From assembly GCF_030249855.1 (NCBI RefSeq), contig NZ_JANURN010000009.1:1-64000 (forward strand): a stretch of 64,000 nt of DNA. The letters run 5' to 3'. The position numbers and the translations under genes were made by a program. This document shows, in pieces, positions 34,413 through 43,077 of this stretch. Position 1 is the first letter of the stretch; the number at the start of each line of letters is the position of its first letter. The DNA is from Helicobacter_B zhangjianzhongii. GTDB taxonomy: Bacteria > Campylobacterota > Campylobacteria > Campylobacterales > Helicobacteraceae. The notes below the pieces were generated by a model. That model worked only from the letters and a program-made list of their open reading frames with translations. It made no database searches and had not been told where the DNA came from.

Positions 34413-35645
34413 TTAAAAATTTTTTGCGACAAATCCATCTATCCCATCAGCAATCCCCTTGGCTAGATCTTTTTGATAGGCATCATTATTTAGTCGTGGG
34501 GCTTCAATCGGGCTAGAATTATACCCTATTTCTATCAACACCGATGGCATTAACGCCCCAGCCAACACCCAAAATGGACCCTCTCTCACACCGCCATCTG
34601 TGATGCCTTGATAATTCTGGCGCAGCTTTTTTAAAATCCCATATTGTATGTCGATAGCAAGCTTATTTGAGGCAAGCAGGCGATGAGAGTTAAGCGAGTT
34701 TAAGAAAGTCTGCTTAGAAAAATAATTCATCACATCAATATCATCTTTGTTTTCTTGCTCGGCGACATCTCGGGCGCGATCGCTTCTAGCCGTTGATAGG
34801 AAGTAGGTCTCCACGCCTTTGGGCGATTTTTTGGTTGTTTTGGGGACAGAGTTAGCGTGGATTGAGACAAACAAATCCGCATTTTTGGCATTCGCAAAAT
34901 CGGTGCGCTCTTTGAGATTAAGATAAACATCTTTATCGCGTGTCATATAGGTGATATAGCCGCGCTTTTTTAGCTCCTTGTTCAAATGTGTAGCAACCTT
35001 TAGCACGATATGCTTCTCGCATACTTTTGTAACCCCAAGCGTGCCGCAATCCTTACCCCCGTGCCCGGGATCAATCACGACTTTGTAGCCTTTTTTGGGC
35101 TTTACCACGGGGCTTGTTGTGGGCTTTGGCGAAGGTGCTGGCGGAGTAGATTTTGGCGGGGTGGGGTTTGATGAAGCTGGCTTTGACGGGGTGGATTCTA
35201 CTGGCTTTTGGGGTGCAGGGGGGGCTTTGGGTGATTCTTGCTTAGATTCTTGCTTGGGTGGATTTGGCTTAGGCTGGGGCTTGGAGGATTCTGGAATTTT
35301 ATCAACAAAGGATAGATAGAGATTATTTTGCACAAGTTTGATTTGATAGACTAAGCCATTGCCATTAGTGATGACAAAACGCGTGATTTGCGGGGTGTTT
35401 TGTGCGATGGTTACTTGGGCATTACGGGGGAAGAAATACACCTTTTTGCCATTATCTAGCACGGCTTTTATATCAATATACACAGCATTGCTAGAGATTG
35501 TAACAGGCGTTAAAGCAAGATCCTCAACGCTTGAAGAAAATATGACCTTTAGGCTACTTGCGCCAAATGGGATAGAGTTTGTGATATGGAGTGCTTGAGC
35601 CTTGGCGATACAAATGCCTAACACAAAGACAAAAACTCGCCACAC
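34413..35645 (-). CDS. amiA: N-acetylmuramoyl-L-alanine amidase AmiA
   Basis: This 410-residue periplasmic amidase splits stem peptides from glycan during cell separation and shape changes. It has a signal peptide (1-18), an AMIN-like beta domain (about 20-115), and a Pro/Ser/Lys linker (120-190). The amidase_3 domain shows VIDPGHGGKDCG, SIHANSVPK and LIEIGYNSS as zinc-binding and catalytic motifs. The start is GTG 35645, right after the nitronate monooxygenase stop. H. pylori keeps the same neighbours upstream. Confidence 0.92.
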   Translation of the reverse strand: MWRVFVFVLGICIAKAQALHITNSIPFGASSLKVIFSSSVEDLALTPVTISSNAVYIDIKAVLDNGKKVYFFPRNAQVTIAQNTPQITRFVITNGNGLVYQIKLVQNNLYLSFVDKIPESSKPQPKPNPPKQESKQESPKAPPAPQKPVESTPSKPASSNPTPPKSTPPAPSPKPTTSPVVKPKKGYKVVIDPGHGGKDCGTLGVTKVCEKHIVLKVATHLNKELKKRGYITYMTRDKDVYLNLKERTDFANAKNADLFVSIHANSVPKTTKKSPKGVETYFLSTARSDRARDVAEQENKDDIDVMNYFSKQTFLNSLNSHRLLASNKLAIDIQYGILKKLRQNYQGITDGGVREGPFWVLAGALMPSVLIEIGYNSSPIEAPRLNNDAYQKDLAKGIADGIDGFVAKNF

Positions 35646-35651
35646 CCACTA

Positions 35652-36743
35652 CTACCCCTGCGTGAGTTCTTCTATAAGCTCTTTTACACTGATGATTTTT
35701 TGGATTCTATATCCATTCGCGCCGCTAAAATACAGCCCCTCTACCTTATCACCCAAATGCCCCTTACCCAAGCTATCGGCGATACAATAGCCCACTTTTT
35801 TTGCCTCTACACCTCTATGGCAAGGCGCGACACAATTACTCACGCACTGCACCTTTGGGGCATTGCCCTCTTCTAGTCGCTTTAACACGCCTATGCGCAA
35901 CGCCCTAGCAGGATAGCCCACAGGGGATTTCACAAGCTCAATATCTGCTTCTTGGATATGGGGCATAATCTCTTGATATGCCTTAGCATCGCACTCTTTA
36001 GTGCCTAAAAAGCGTGTCCCCATCTGCACGCCGCTTGCCCCAAGTGAGAGAAACTTATCAATATCATCTCTATCCCACACGCCACCTGCTGCTATGACAG
36101 GGATATTGCCCCAATTTTTCGCTTCTTGGACGATTTGTGGGACAATGGATTCTAGCTGAAACTCCGGCTTAAAGCAGTCTTCATACTTAAAGCCCTGATG
36201 CCCTCCACTTAGAGGTCCCTCCACTACGACTGCATCTGGGACACGCTTATACCGCTCCTCCCAACGCTTGCAAATAATCTTTAATGCCTTGACAGAAGAG
36301 ACGATAGGCACGAGAGCTACATCGGGGAAATTTTTGGTAAATTCTGGCATATTTGTAGGCAGCCCAGCTCCTGTTACAATGATATTTGCCCCAGCCTCGC
36401 ACGCATCGCGCACCACACGCCCATAGTCATTGATCGCGTGCAAGATATTTGCACCAAGTGGATTGCTACCACAAATCTTACGCGCATTGGCAAAGATCTC
36501 ATTCAAAGCAGTTTTGGAGTAGAAATTTATCGTCTCAAAGGGCTTATTATGCACAAGCTTTTCGACAAAGTGCATTTTCTTATAATACCCCGTGCCAACA
36601 GCAGAGATAATGCCAAGCGCACCTTCTTTGGCGACATTGCCAGCTAGCTCATCCCAGCTTATCCCCACACCCATACCACCTTGAAAAATGGGGATTTTTA
36701 TCGTGTGTTTGCCTATTTTTAATGGTTGCAAAGGTTTTCTCAT
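35652..36743 (-). CDS. Nitronate monooxygenase/2-nitropropane dioxygenase-family FMN protein
   Basis: The 363-residue TIM-barrel flavoprotein has PIFQGGMGVGISWDELAG near the N-terminus, VEGPLSGGHQG near 180, IAAGGVWDRDDI near 225 and GASGVQMGTRFL near 245. These are typical of nitronate monooxygenases and related FMN oxidoreductases. The physiological substrate is unknown; enoyl-ACP reductase FabK is a related alternative. It lies 10 bases behind tyrS. Confidence 0.85.
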   Translation of the reverse strand: MRKPLQPLKIGKHTIKIPIFQGGMGVGISWDELAGNVAKEGALGIISAVGTGYYKKMHFVEKLVHNKPFETINFYSKTALNEIFANARKICGSNPLGANILHAINDYGRVVRDACEAGANIIVTGAGLPTNMPEFTKNFPDVALVPIVSSVKALKIICKRWEERYKRVPDAVVVEGPLSGGHQGFKYEDCFKPEFQLESIVPQIVQEAKNWGNIPVIAAGGVWDRDDIDKFLSLGASGVQMGTRFLGTKECDAKAYQEIMPHIQEADIELVKSPVGYPARALRIGVLKRLEEGNAPKVQCVSNCVAPCHRGVEAKKVGYCIADSLGKGHLGDKVEGLYFSGANGYRIQKIISVKELIEELTQG

Positions 36744-36752
36744 CTTTGTTCC

Positions 36753-37979
36753 TTATCGTATAATAGCTTTTAAAAACCTACGCTTACCGATTTGAATGAT
36801 GTATTCTCCGCTTGTAAGCTTGAGATTTTCATCAACGATCTTTTGCTGATCAATCTTAAGTGCGCCTGCTTGTATATCTCGCCTAGCTTGAGAGGTAGAA
36901 GAGCAAAGCCCACCATCTTGTAGCACCTTGCAGATCCACACACCAGAGTCAAACTCTTTTGTCGCAATCTCACTTGGCATCTCCCTTTGAGCAAAGACCT
37001 TTTCAAACTCTATCTGTGCAGATTCTGCGATACTCTCATCATAGAATCTAGCAGTAATCTCAAAAGCCAATGCCTGCTTCACAGCCTTTGGGTGCAAGCT
37101 TCCTAGCTCTACGCCCTCGCGCAAAGATTGCAACTCATCTAGCGATTTACTACTCAAAAGCTCATAATATTTCCACATAAGCACATCAGAAACGCTCATT
37201 ATCTTAGCATACATTGTATTAGGATTTTCTGTAACACCAATGTAATTCCCTAGAGACTTGCTCATTTTCTGCACACCATCTAGCCCTTCTAACAAAGGCA
37301 CTGTTAAAACAGACTGCTCTTTAGCAAGTCCATAGGCTCGCTGCAAGCTACGCCCCACGAGCAAATTAAACTTCTGGTCATTGCCCCCTAGCTCAATATC
37401 ACAATTAAGCGCGACAGAATCATAGCCCTGCAAAAGCGGGTAGATAAACTCAATAATACTAATAGGGAGATTCTCTCTATATCGCTTAGTGAAATCATCG
37501 CGCTCAAGCATTCTTGCCACAGAAAACTGCGCTGTAAGCTGCACTAGCCCAGCAGTCCCAAGCTCACTAATCCACGCAGAGTTAAAGCACACTTCTGTAT
37601 GTTTAGGATCTAGCACCTTAAACACCTGCTCCTTGTAGGTTGTAGCATTTTGCTCTACTTCTTGGCGAGAGAGTTGCTTGCGCGTTTGTGTTTTGCCACT
37701 TGGATCGCCAATAGTCGCTGTAAAATCCCCGATAAGAAACTTCACATCACCGCCATAGCGTTGAAAAGTCGCAAGCTTTGATAAAAGCACCGTATGTCCC
37801 AAATGCAAGTCCGGCGCAGTGGGATCAAACCCAGCCTTTACGATAAACCGCTCTCCTGTGGTATAAAACCGCTCCACAAGACTTGCGATATACTCCTGCC
37901 CGACAAACTCACTAGCCCCACGCGCGATTTCTTGCATAGCTTGCTGGGTATTAGCTTTAATCTCTTGTGGCGACAACAT
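36753..37979 (-). CDS. tyrS: Tyrosyl-tRNA synthetase
   Basis: The 408-residue class I synthetase has HLGHTVLLSKL as the HIGH-type motif near residue 51, the KMSKS motif near 240 and a C-terminal S4-like RNA-binding domain. I choose ATG 37979 (AAGGGAAAGTG before it), since the longer version starts at a TTG. It lies between spoT and the nitronate monooxygenase gene. Confidence 0.95.
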   Translation of the reverse strand: MLSPQEIKANTQQAMQEIARGASEFVGQEYIASLVERFYTTGERFIVKAGFDPTAPDLHLGHTVLLSKLATFQRYGGDVKFLIGDFTATIGDPSGKTQTRKQLSRQEVEQNATTYKEQVFKVLDPKHTEVCFNSAWISELGTAGLVQLTAQFSVARMLERDDFTKRYRENLPISIIEFIYPLLQGYDSVALNCDIELGGNDQKFNLLVGRSLQRAYGLAKEQSVLTVPLLEGLDGVQKMSKSLGNYIGVTENPNTMYAKIMSVSDVLMWKYYELLSSKSLDELQSLREGVELGSLHPKAVKQALAFEITARFYDESIAESAQIEFEKVFAQREMPSEIATKEFDSGVWICKVLQDGGLCSSTSQARRDIQAGALKIDQQKIVDENLKLTSGEYIIQIGKRRFLKAIIR

Positions 37980-37990
37980 CACTTTCCCTT

Positions 37991-40132
37991 TCAATTTTGA
38001 TACGCATCGTTAAAATTCGCAAAATCTATAATAGCAAACTTGCTTGATAATAGCTCTTTTATGCGTTTATGGCTCTTATCTGCCACATCAAAGACAATCT
38101 CACAATAAAGCGATGGAGCCTGCCTATCATAGCCACAATAACTGATCCCTATCACATTGCAATGCTCTTTTGCCAGCACTGATAAAAACGCTACCAACGC
38201 CCCTGCCCTATCCTCCAAAGACACGATGACTTTATATGCTTTTTTACTCACCTGCACCCATTTAGCAAAGACCATCGGCTCACCATTGCTGATTGCCTGC
38301 CCTAGCTTATCACAAAGCTTGTGGTGGATAATAGCCTTTTGATTACTAAGCACTGCCATCATCGCATCGCCATATTTTGGGCGACAGCAGTAGTCAAACG
38401 CCACGCCATTGATCGTGCGATTGCTCACAAAGATAAAGTTTTCTAGCTGGATACGCTTTGGAGCTAGGACATTGAAGCGCATTTTTGCAAACCAATTCCC
38501 AAAGCTCTGCGTGATCGCAGTGTATTGCTCCTGCAAATACTCTTCATCATACACACATCTTGCAAGATTAGAATCCAAATTGCGCATAGACAAATAGCGT
38601 GCAAACACAGCAGGATCTTTGCTAAAAATCGTGGCTAAAATATTCACCCCAGCCTTTTTCTCTATCTCTTTTAGGCGGTTTTGCGCTTGGGTTTTTAGGT
38701 GGTTTTTGGCTTTAGAGGTTTTGACCATATCGATCCAAGTGTATTTGGGCATTTCACTAGGATCGCTAACGATTTTGACAATATCACCAGATTTTAGCGT
38801 TTGTAGCAGTGATACTTGCTGATTGTTGATATACGCACTCTTAGCCTGATCGCCAAGCTCACTATGGATTAGATAGGCAAAATCCAGCACCACCGCTCCA
38901 GCCGGGAGGCTAAAGGTATCGCCGCTAGGGGAGAAGACAACAATATCTTCTCGATATAAGTCATTTTTGGCAAGCTCGTAAAACTCTTCAATATCGTTGT
39001 TTTGGTATTGGAGATTTTGTAGCCACTCAAGGCTTGGGGCGATCACGCCATCGCTTTTATATTTCCAGTGCGCTGCTACACCAAATTCTGCGTTTTTATG
39101 CATATCAAAGGTGCGGATTTGCACCTCAAAGACACGCGATTTATCAAAGATAGTCGTATGGATCGTTTGGTAGGCATTTTCTTTAGGCAGGGCGATATAG
39201 TCTTTAAAGCGCGAGATGATAGGCTTAAACGCCAAATGCACCAGCCCTAGAATCTTATAGCAATCAATGGTTGTTTTTACTAGAATCCTAACTGCTAGCA
39301 AGTCCAGAATCTCATCGATCCCAACGCCCTTGCGCTGCATTTTTAGATAGATAGAATATGGTCGCTTGATCCTGCTCTCTAGCACAAACTGCCCTTGGTC
39401 AAAGCCGTGCTGCAAAAGTAGCTGCTGGATTTTGTTTTCAAACTCATTGAGCTGCAAAAACAAGGGCTGATTGTTGTTTTTCAAAAAATCTTGGATTTTG
39501 GCATACTCTTGGGGAAAGATATATAAAAAGCTTTTATCTTCTAGCTCATTTTTAATACTAGAGATCCCCAAGCGGTGGGCGATTGGCGCATAGACGACAA
39601 GCGTTTCCTTTGCCTTGCGCTGCTGCTTTTCCGCGCTCAATGCCCCAAGTGTTAGCATATTATGCAAGCGATCACAGATTTTTATCACAAGCACGCGTGG
39701 GTCATTGACTGCGGCAATAAGCATTTTTCTAAAAGTAAGTGCCGCTACGGCTAGGCGTTGATTTGCGATCTTATCATCAAGCTCTTCGGCTTGGATTTCA
39801 TCGATTTTGGTAAGTCCATCGACAAGCTGGGCGACAGACTCACCAAAATCCACTCTCACGCTATCAAGATCAATATCCGTATCTTCTACCACATCGTGCA
39901 AAAGCGCGGCACACACCATCGCCTCATCGCCACCATAGAATGCCACCAAGCACGCCACACACAGCGGATGCACAATATAAGGCTCGCCTGTTTGGCGAAA
40001 CTGCCCTTCGTGGCTCTTTTGCGCACAGACAATCGCGCTTTGAATACCCTGTGTGATCTCACACAGACTAGAGAGCAGTGCCTTTGCTTGGGAAAAAGTC
40101 TTTAGCTCTTGGACTTGTGTGAAAATTTCCAA
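37991..40132 (-). CDS. spoT: Bifunctional (p)ppGpp synthetase/hydrolase SpoT
   Basis: The 713-residue stringent-response enzyme makes and degrades ppGpp. It has the HD hydrolase domain (GQFRQTGEPYIVHP, LLHDVVEDTD), the synthetase domain (RIKRPYSIYLKMQRKG, ENAYQTIHTTIF), a TGS domain (VFSPSGDTFSLPAGAVVLDF) and a C-terminal ACT-like domain. As in H. pylori it is probably the only long RSH enzyme. The start is TTG 40132, with AGGAG 6 bases before. It follows rpoZ by 31 bases. Confidence 0.95.
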   Translation of the reverse strand: MEIFTQVQELKTFSQAKALLSSLCEITQGIQSAIVCAQKSHEGQFRQTGEPYIVHPLCVACLVAFYGGDEAMVCAALLHDVVEDTDIDLDSVRVDFGESVAQLVDGLTKIDEIQAEELDDKIANQRLAVAALTFRKMLIAAVNDPRVLVIKICDRLHNMLTLGALSAEKQQRKAKETLVVYAPIAHRLGISSIKNELEDKSFLYIFPQEYAKIQDFLKNNNQPLFLQLNEFENKIQQLLLQHGFDQGQFVLESRIKRPYSIYLKMQRKGVGIDEILDLLAVRILVKTTIDCYKILGLVHLAFKPIISRFKDYIALPKENAYQTIHTTIFDKSRVFEVQIRTFDMHKNAEFGVAAHWKYKSDGVIAPSLEWLQNLQYQNNDIEEFYELAKNDLYREDIVVFSPSGDTFSLPAGAVVLDFAYLIHSELGDQAKSAYINNQQVSLLQTLKSGDIVKIVSDPSEMPKYTWIDMVKTSKAKNHLKTQAQNRLKEIEKKAGVNILATIFSKDPAVFARYLSMRNLDSNLARCVYDEEYLQEQYTAITQSFGNWFAKMRFNVLAPKRIQLENFIFVSNRTINGVAFDYCCRPKYGDAMMAVLSNQKAIIHHKLCDKLGQAISNGEPMVFAKWVQVSKKAYKVIVSLEDRAGALVAFLSVLAKEHCNVIGISYCGYDRQAPSLYCEIVFDVADKSHKRIKELLSSKFAIIDFANFNDAYQN

Positions 40133-40163
40133 ATGCCACTCCTACACACCCATCGCGCTATCA

Positions 40164-40379
40164 CTAGTCTAAATTATCAATCCGCTCTAAAACAAGCTTC
40201 CCTTCAGCGATTTCACGCATAGCGACATCTGCTAGCTTTTCAAGCTTGATATTTGCTCCAACGAGATTTGGTGCGCCATTATTAAGCTGCTTTACACGCT
40301 TAAAGATCATATTTGCAAGCACATAGCGATCATTATTGACTTGCTCTAGGGCTTTTGCTGCGATTTGTTCTGTCCTCAT
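40164..40379 (-). CDS. rpoZ: RNA polymerase omega subunit
   Basis: The 71-residue protein matches omega: RTEQIAAKALEQVNNDRY, then NMIFKRVKQLNNG and the VAMREIAEGKL helix. It stabilises the beta' subunit. It begins the long minus-strand cluster and is followed by spoT, which links it to ppGpp metabolism as in many bacteria. A TATAAT-like string at 40421-40426 and nearby AT-rich sequence could serve the divergent cca and rpoZ promoters. Confidence 0.92.
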   Translation of the reverse strand: MRTEQIAAKALEQVNNDRYVLANMIFKRVKQLNNGAPNLVGANIKLEKLADVAMREIAEGKLVLERIDNLD

Positions 40380-40473
40380 ACTTTATCCTTGCTACTTTAA
40401 AGTTTATAAAACTTTCATTGTATAATAAATCTCCTTAAACTCTACATTGCTATTATAAATTATAAAGGCTTCT

Positions 40474-42489
40474 ATGCGCACCGCTACACCCCCTATCGCA
40501 ATCCCTGCAAATGTCCTAGCCATCATCGATACTCTGCACACACATAGCTTCCAAGCCTTTGTCATAGGCGGCTGCGTGCGCGATAGCCTGCTAGGTCTCA
40601 CGCCTAAAGATTGGGACATCGCCACCAATGCCACGCCCAAGCAAATGCAAGCAATCTTTGCTAAAACGCACACGATCATCACACTAGGCGAGCGATTTGG
40701 GACGATCACACTCCTGCCCCATAGCACCACAAAGCCCCCTGCACTGCCCGCACACACCAATCCCGCCCACACAAGCCCCACGCCAAATCCCCCCACCATA
40801 GAGATCACGACCTTTCGCCTAGAATCCACTTATAGCGACAATCGCCGCCCACACAGCGTTATCTATACAGATAATTTGCTACAAGATCTTATGCGCCGCG
40901 ATTTTACCTGCAATGCCCTAGCCTATAATCCCTATTTGCGCCACAAGCACAGCTCCAATGAGCAAAAAGTGGATTCTAGTGCTTACGCGCTCTATCATCG
41001 CTATTTGCCCTATATCCGCGATGGGATTTGTGATTATACAAATGGGCTAGATGATCTTGCCACGCACACATTAAGGGCAGTAGGCGATGCGAATGCACGC
41101 TTTAGTGAAGATGCGCTGCGGATATTGCGGGCGTTGCGCTTCCAAGCCACGCTAGATTTTGCCCTAGAATCTAACACACGCGCCGCCTTGCTTGCTAATG
41201 CCAAAAAGCTTGCCGCCATAAGCGCGGAGCGGAAGCAAGAAGAGTGGAGCAAGATCTTATATGCCCCGCACATCGCCAAAGCCCTTATCGGCTATGGCGC
41301 GGTGTGGGCAGAAGTGTTTGTGGAGTTTTCTAAGCCTTTAGTCGCGCTGGATTTACGCCCAAGTGAGCGGATGATCGCCGCTCTTGCCACGCTAGAAGCT
41401 TTAAACAGCAGCAGGGATTCGGCTTTGCGCGATAAAGCAGGGAGTTTGTGGCTCGCTGCGTCGATAGACGCTCAAGTCTTATCTCCTTGCTCGCCACTGC
41501 ACAACCCTGCTTTCTCATCGCAAAACAAGCGAAGCGGTGCGAGCGTGAGCTCGCAGGTTTCTTTAGAAAACCTAGAATCCCACAGCGGCTTTACAAAACA
41601 AGCGCAGAGCCTAGAATCCACTTTTCAGCAAAGCTACCACAGCCCCACCGCAAAACAAGCGACAGCGGTGCAAGGCGAAGCCGAAGCAGGTTTCTTTAGA
41701 ACTCCTAGAATCTTTGAAGAAGAAATTCAAGCCAAGTGTGAAAAAACTACCGACATTCAAAAAGTGGATTCTAGGGGCAATGCCCTTTTATCGTCATTGC
41801 GAGAAAATCCGCAAGGATTTTCGTGGCAATCCATACAAACAAAGACACAAAACCTAGAATCCACTTTTGAAAGCCCCACCGCAAATCAAAAGCAGTCTCA
41901 AAGTAAAAAAGTGGATTCTAGGGAAAAAGTGGATTGCCACGCTGCTGCTGCCGCAGCGGCTCGCAATGACAGAAAAATAGCCGCTAGTGAAAAAGTGGAT
42001 TCTGGTCTTGCTCTGCGTTTAAGCCTGTGGTTTTACGCGCTAGATTCTAGCCTAGAGCAAGCCACAAGCTGCCTAAAAGCCCTGCGCTATAAATCACGCA
42101 TTATTAAGCTCACCGAGCTACTCCTATCCCACGCCAATCTCCCTAGCTCCCAAAGCCTAGAATCCACTAGAATCCTAGCTAAAACACTCGGGCTAGAGTC
42201 TCTTGCGCTCATTGCTACATTTCTAGCCACACTGCACGGCAAGCCCTATGCCGCGCCCCTATACACGCATATTGCAACAATCCAAGCACAAAATCTCTGC
42301 TACAATCGCACCTCCCTTGCGATAAATGGCAAGGACTTAGTCACAATCGCAGCGTGCTTAGGTATCGCGCTACACGGCAGAGAGATCGGCAGGCTTTTAG
42401 ACACACTGCTAGATGAAGTGATCTGCTCTCATCTGCCAAACACCAAACACGCGCTTTTTGCCCGTGCAAAAGAGCTAATCCAAGCATAA
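40474..42489 (+). CDS. cca: CCA-adding enzyme/poly(A) polymerase family tRNA nucleotidyltransferase, inflated by repeats
   Basis: The N-terminal nucleotidyltransferase domain is intact: GGCVRDSLLG, the two-Asp motif DWDIAT, RRDFTCNALAYNP and EDALRILRALRFQ. These support addition of CCA to tRNA or RNA polyadenylation. The helical C-terminal region resumes at LALRLSLWFYALDS and runs to the end. Between them, about residues 310-508 (41401-42000) consist almost wholly of genomic repeats in frame, including LESTF twice, KVDSR twice, and KVDCHAAAAAAARND and SLRENPQGFSWQS from hairpin elements. Without this block the protein would be about 470 residues, near family size. LEST also occupies the conserved TFR-x-E-x-x-YSD motif. 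The enzyme should remain active only if the block loops out. Confidence 0.88.
   Translation: MRTATPPIAIPANVLAIIDTLHTHSFQAFVIGGCVRDSLLGLTPKDWDIATNATPKQMQAIFAKTHTIITLGERFGTITLLPHSTTKPPALPAHTNPAHTSPTPNPPTIEITTFRLESTYSDNRRPHSVIYTDNLLQDLMRRDFTCNALAYNPYLRHKHSSNEQKVDSSAYALYHRYLPYIRDGICDYTNGLDDLATHTLRAVGDANARFSEDALRILRALRFQATLDFALESNTRAALLANAKKLAAISAERKQEEWSKILYAPHIAKALIGYGAVWAEVFVEFSKPLVALDLRPSERMIAALATLEALNSSRDSALRDKAGSLWLAASIDAQVLSPCSPLHNPAFSSQNKRSGASVSSQVSLENLESHSGFTKQAQSLESTFQQSYHSPTAKQATAVQGEAEAGFFRTPRIFEEEIQAKCEKTTDIQKVDSRGNALLSSLRENPQGFSWQSIQTKTQNLESTFESPTANQKQSQSKKVDSREKVDCHAAAAAAARNDRKIAASEKVDSGLALRLSLWFYALDSSLEQATSCLKALRYKSRIIKLTELLLSHANLPSSQSLESTRILAKTLGLESLALIATFLATLHGKPYAAPLYTHIATIQAQNLCYNRTSLAINGKDLVTIAACLGIALHGREIGRLLDTLLDEVICSHLPNTKHALFARAKELIQA
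41793..41833 (+). repeat. Hairpin repeat, copy 9 (in cca)
   Basis: The inner stem is AAAATCC-GCAA-GGATTTT, unlike other copies, with the usual ATTGC-GAG and CGTG-GCAAT flanks. Confidence 0.8.
41930..41971 (-). repeat. Hairpin repeat, copy 10 (in cca)
   Basis: The inner stem is GCTGC-GGCA-GCAGC. It is read in the cca frame as VDCHAAAAAAARND. Confidence 0.75.
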
Positions 42490-42498
42490 AGGAGTCTT

Positions 42499-43077
42499 AT
42501 GGCACTAATTTGTGGGATTGATGAAGCAGGGAGAGGCTGTGTGGCTGGGTCGCTGTTTGTCGCGGGCTTTGTGTGTGATGACAATGAAGATCTCTTTGCT
42601 CTTGGCATAAAAGATAGCAAAAAGCTCTCGCGCTCCAAACGCTTTGCCCTAGAATCCACTTTGCGCGATAATTTTGCCACGCATATTGTGCAAAAATCCG
42701 CCGCGCAAATTGATACACAAGGCTTAAGCGCGCTGCTAAGAGATGCGCTACAAGAGATTATGGAGCATTTTGCCCCGCTGTGTGATCGCTTCATTTTTGA
42801 TGGCAGCACAAGCTTTAACGCCAAGCCCCCTAATGGCGTGCGACTAGAGACGCTAGTCCAAGGTGATATGCTTGTAGCAGCTATTTCTTGCGCATCGATT
42901 ATGGCTAAATGCGCCAAAGATAGAGAAAGCCTAGAGCTAGATAAGCGATTCCCACAATATGGGCTGGCAAAGCACTGCGGCTATGGGACAAAGGCGCATT
43001 ATGAAGCACTGCGCCACTATGGACTAAGCCCGATCCACCGCGCCAGCTTCCTTACGCGTCTTGGATTTGTGCGATGA
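42499..43077 (+). CDS. rnhB: Ribonuclease HII
   Basis: The 192-residue enzyme removes RNA from RNA-DNA hybrids. It has the acidic site GIDEAGRGCVAG at residues 5-16, DSKKLSRSKR near 35 and a further Asp in FDGSTSF near 110. Repeat-derived LESTL sits in a surface helix after DSKKLS. AAAGGAG lies before the ATG. Its 3' end overlaps that of the convergent hydE-like gene by 26 bases. Confidence 0.95.
   Translation: MALICGIDEAGRGCVAGSLFVAGFVCDDNEDLFALGIKDSKKLSRSKRFALESTLRDNFATHIVQKSAAQIDTQGLSALLRDALQEIMEHFAPLCDRFIFDGSTSFNAKPPNGVRLETLVQGDMLVAAISCASIMAKCAKDRESLELDKRFPQYGLAKHCGYGTKAHYEALRHYGLSPIHRASFLTRLGFVR

Larger units (their letters stand above)
41401..42000 (+). repeat. 600-base in-frame block of genomic repeats inside cca
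   Basis: The block holds several short motifs (near 41611, 41761, 41858 and 41910, with a variant at 41993), two hairpin elements (41793-41833 and 41930-41971), and a GCCCCACCGCAA string twice. It also holds a pair of 50-60 base imperfect repeats (41521-41579 and 41650-41711) ending in GCAGGTTTCTTTAGAA. No stop codon occurs in the cca frame. Confidence 0.85.

Noticed and set aside
35095..35319. Glycine-rich 74-codon frame opposite amiA
   Set aside because: It is the antisense of the Pro/Ser-rich linker of AmiA.
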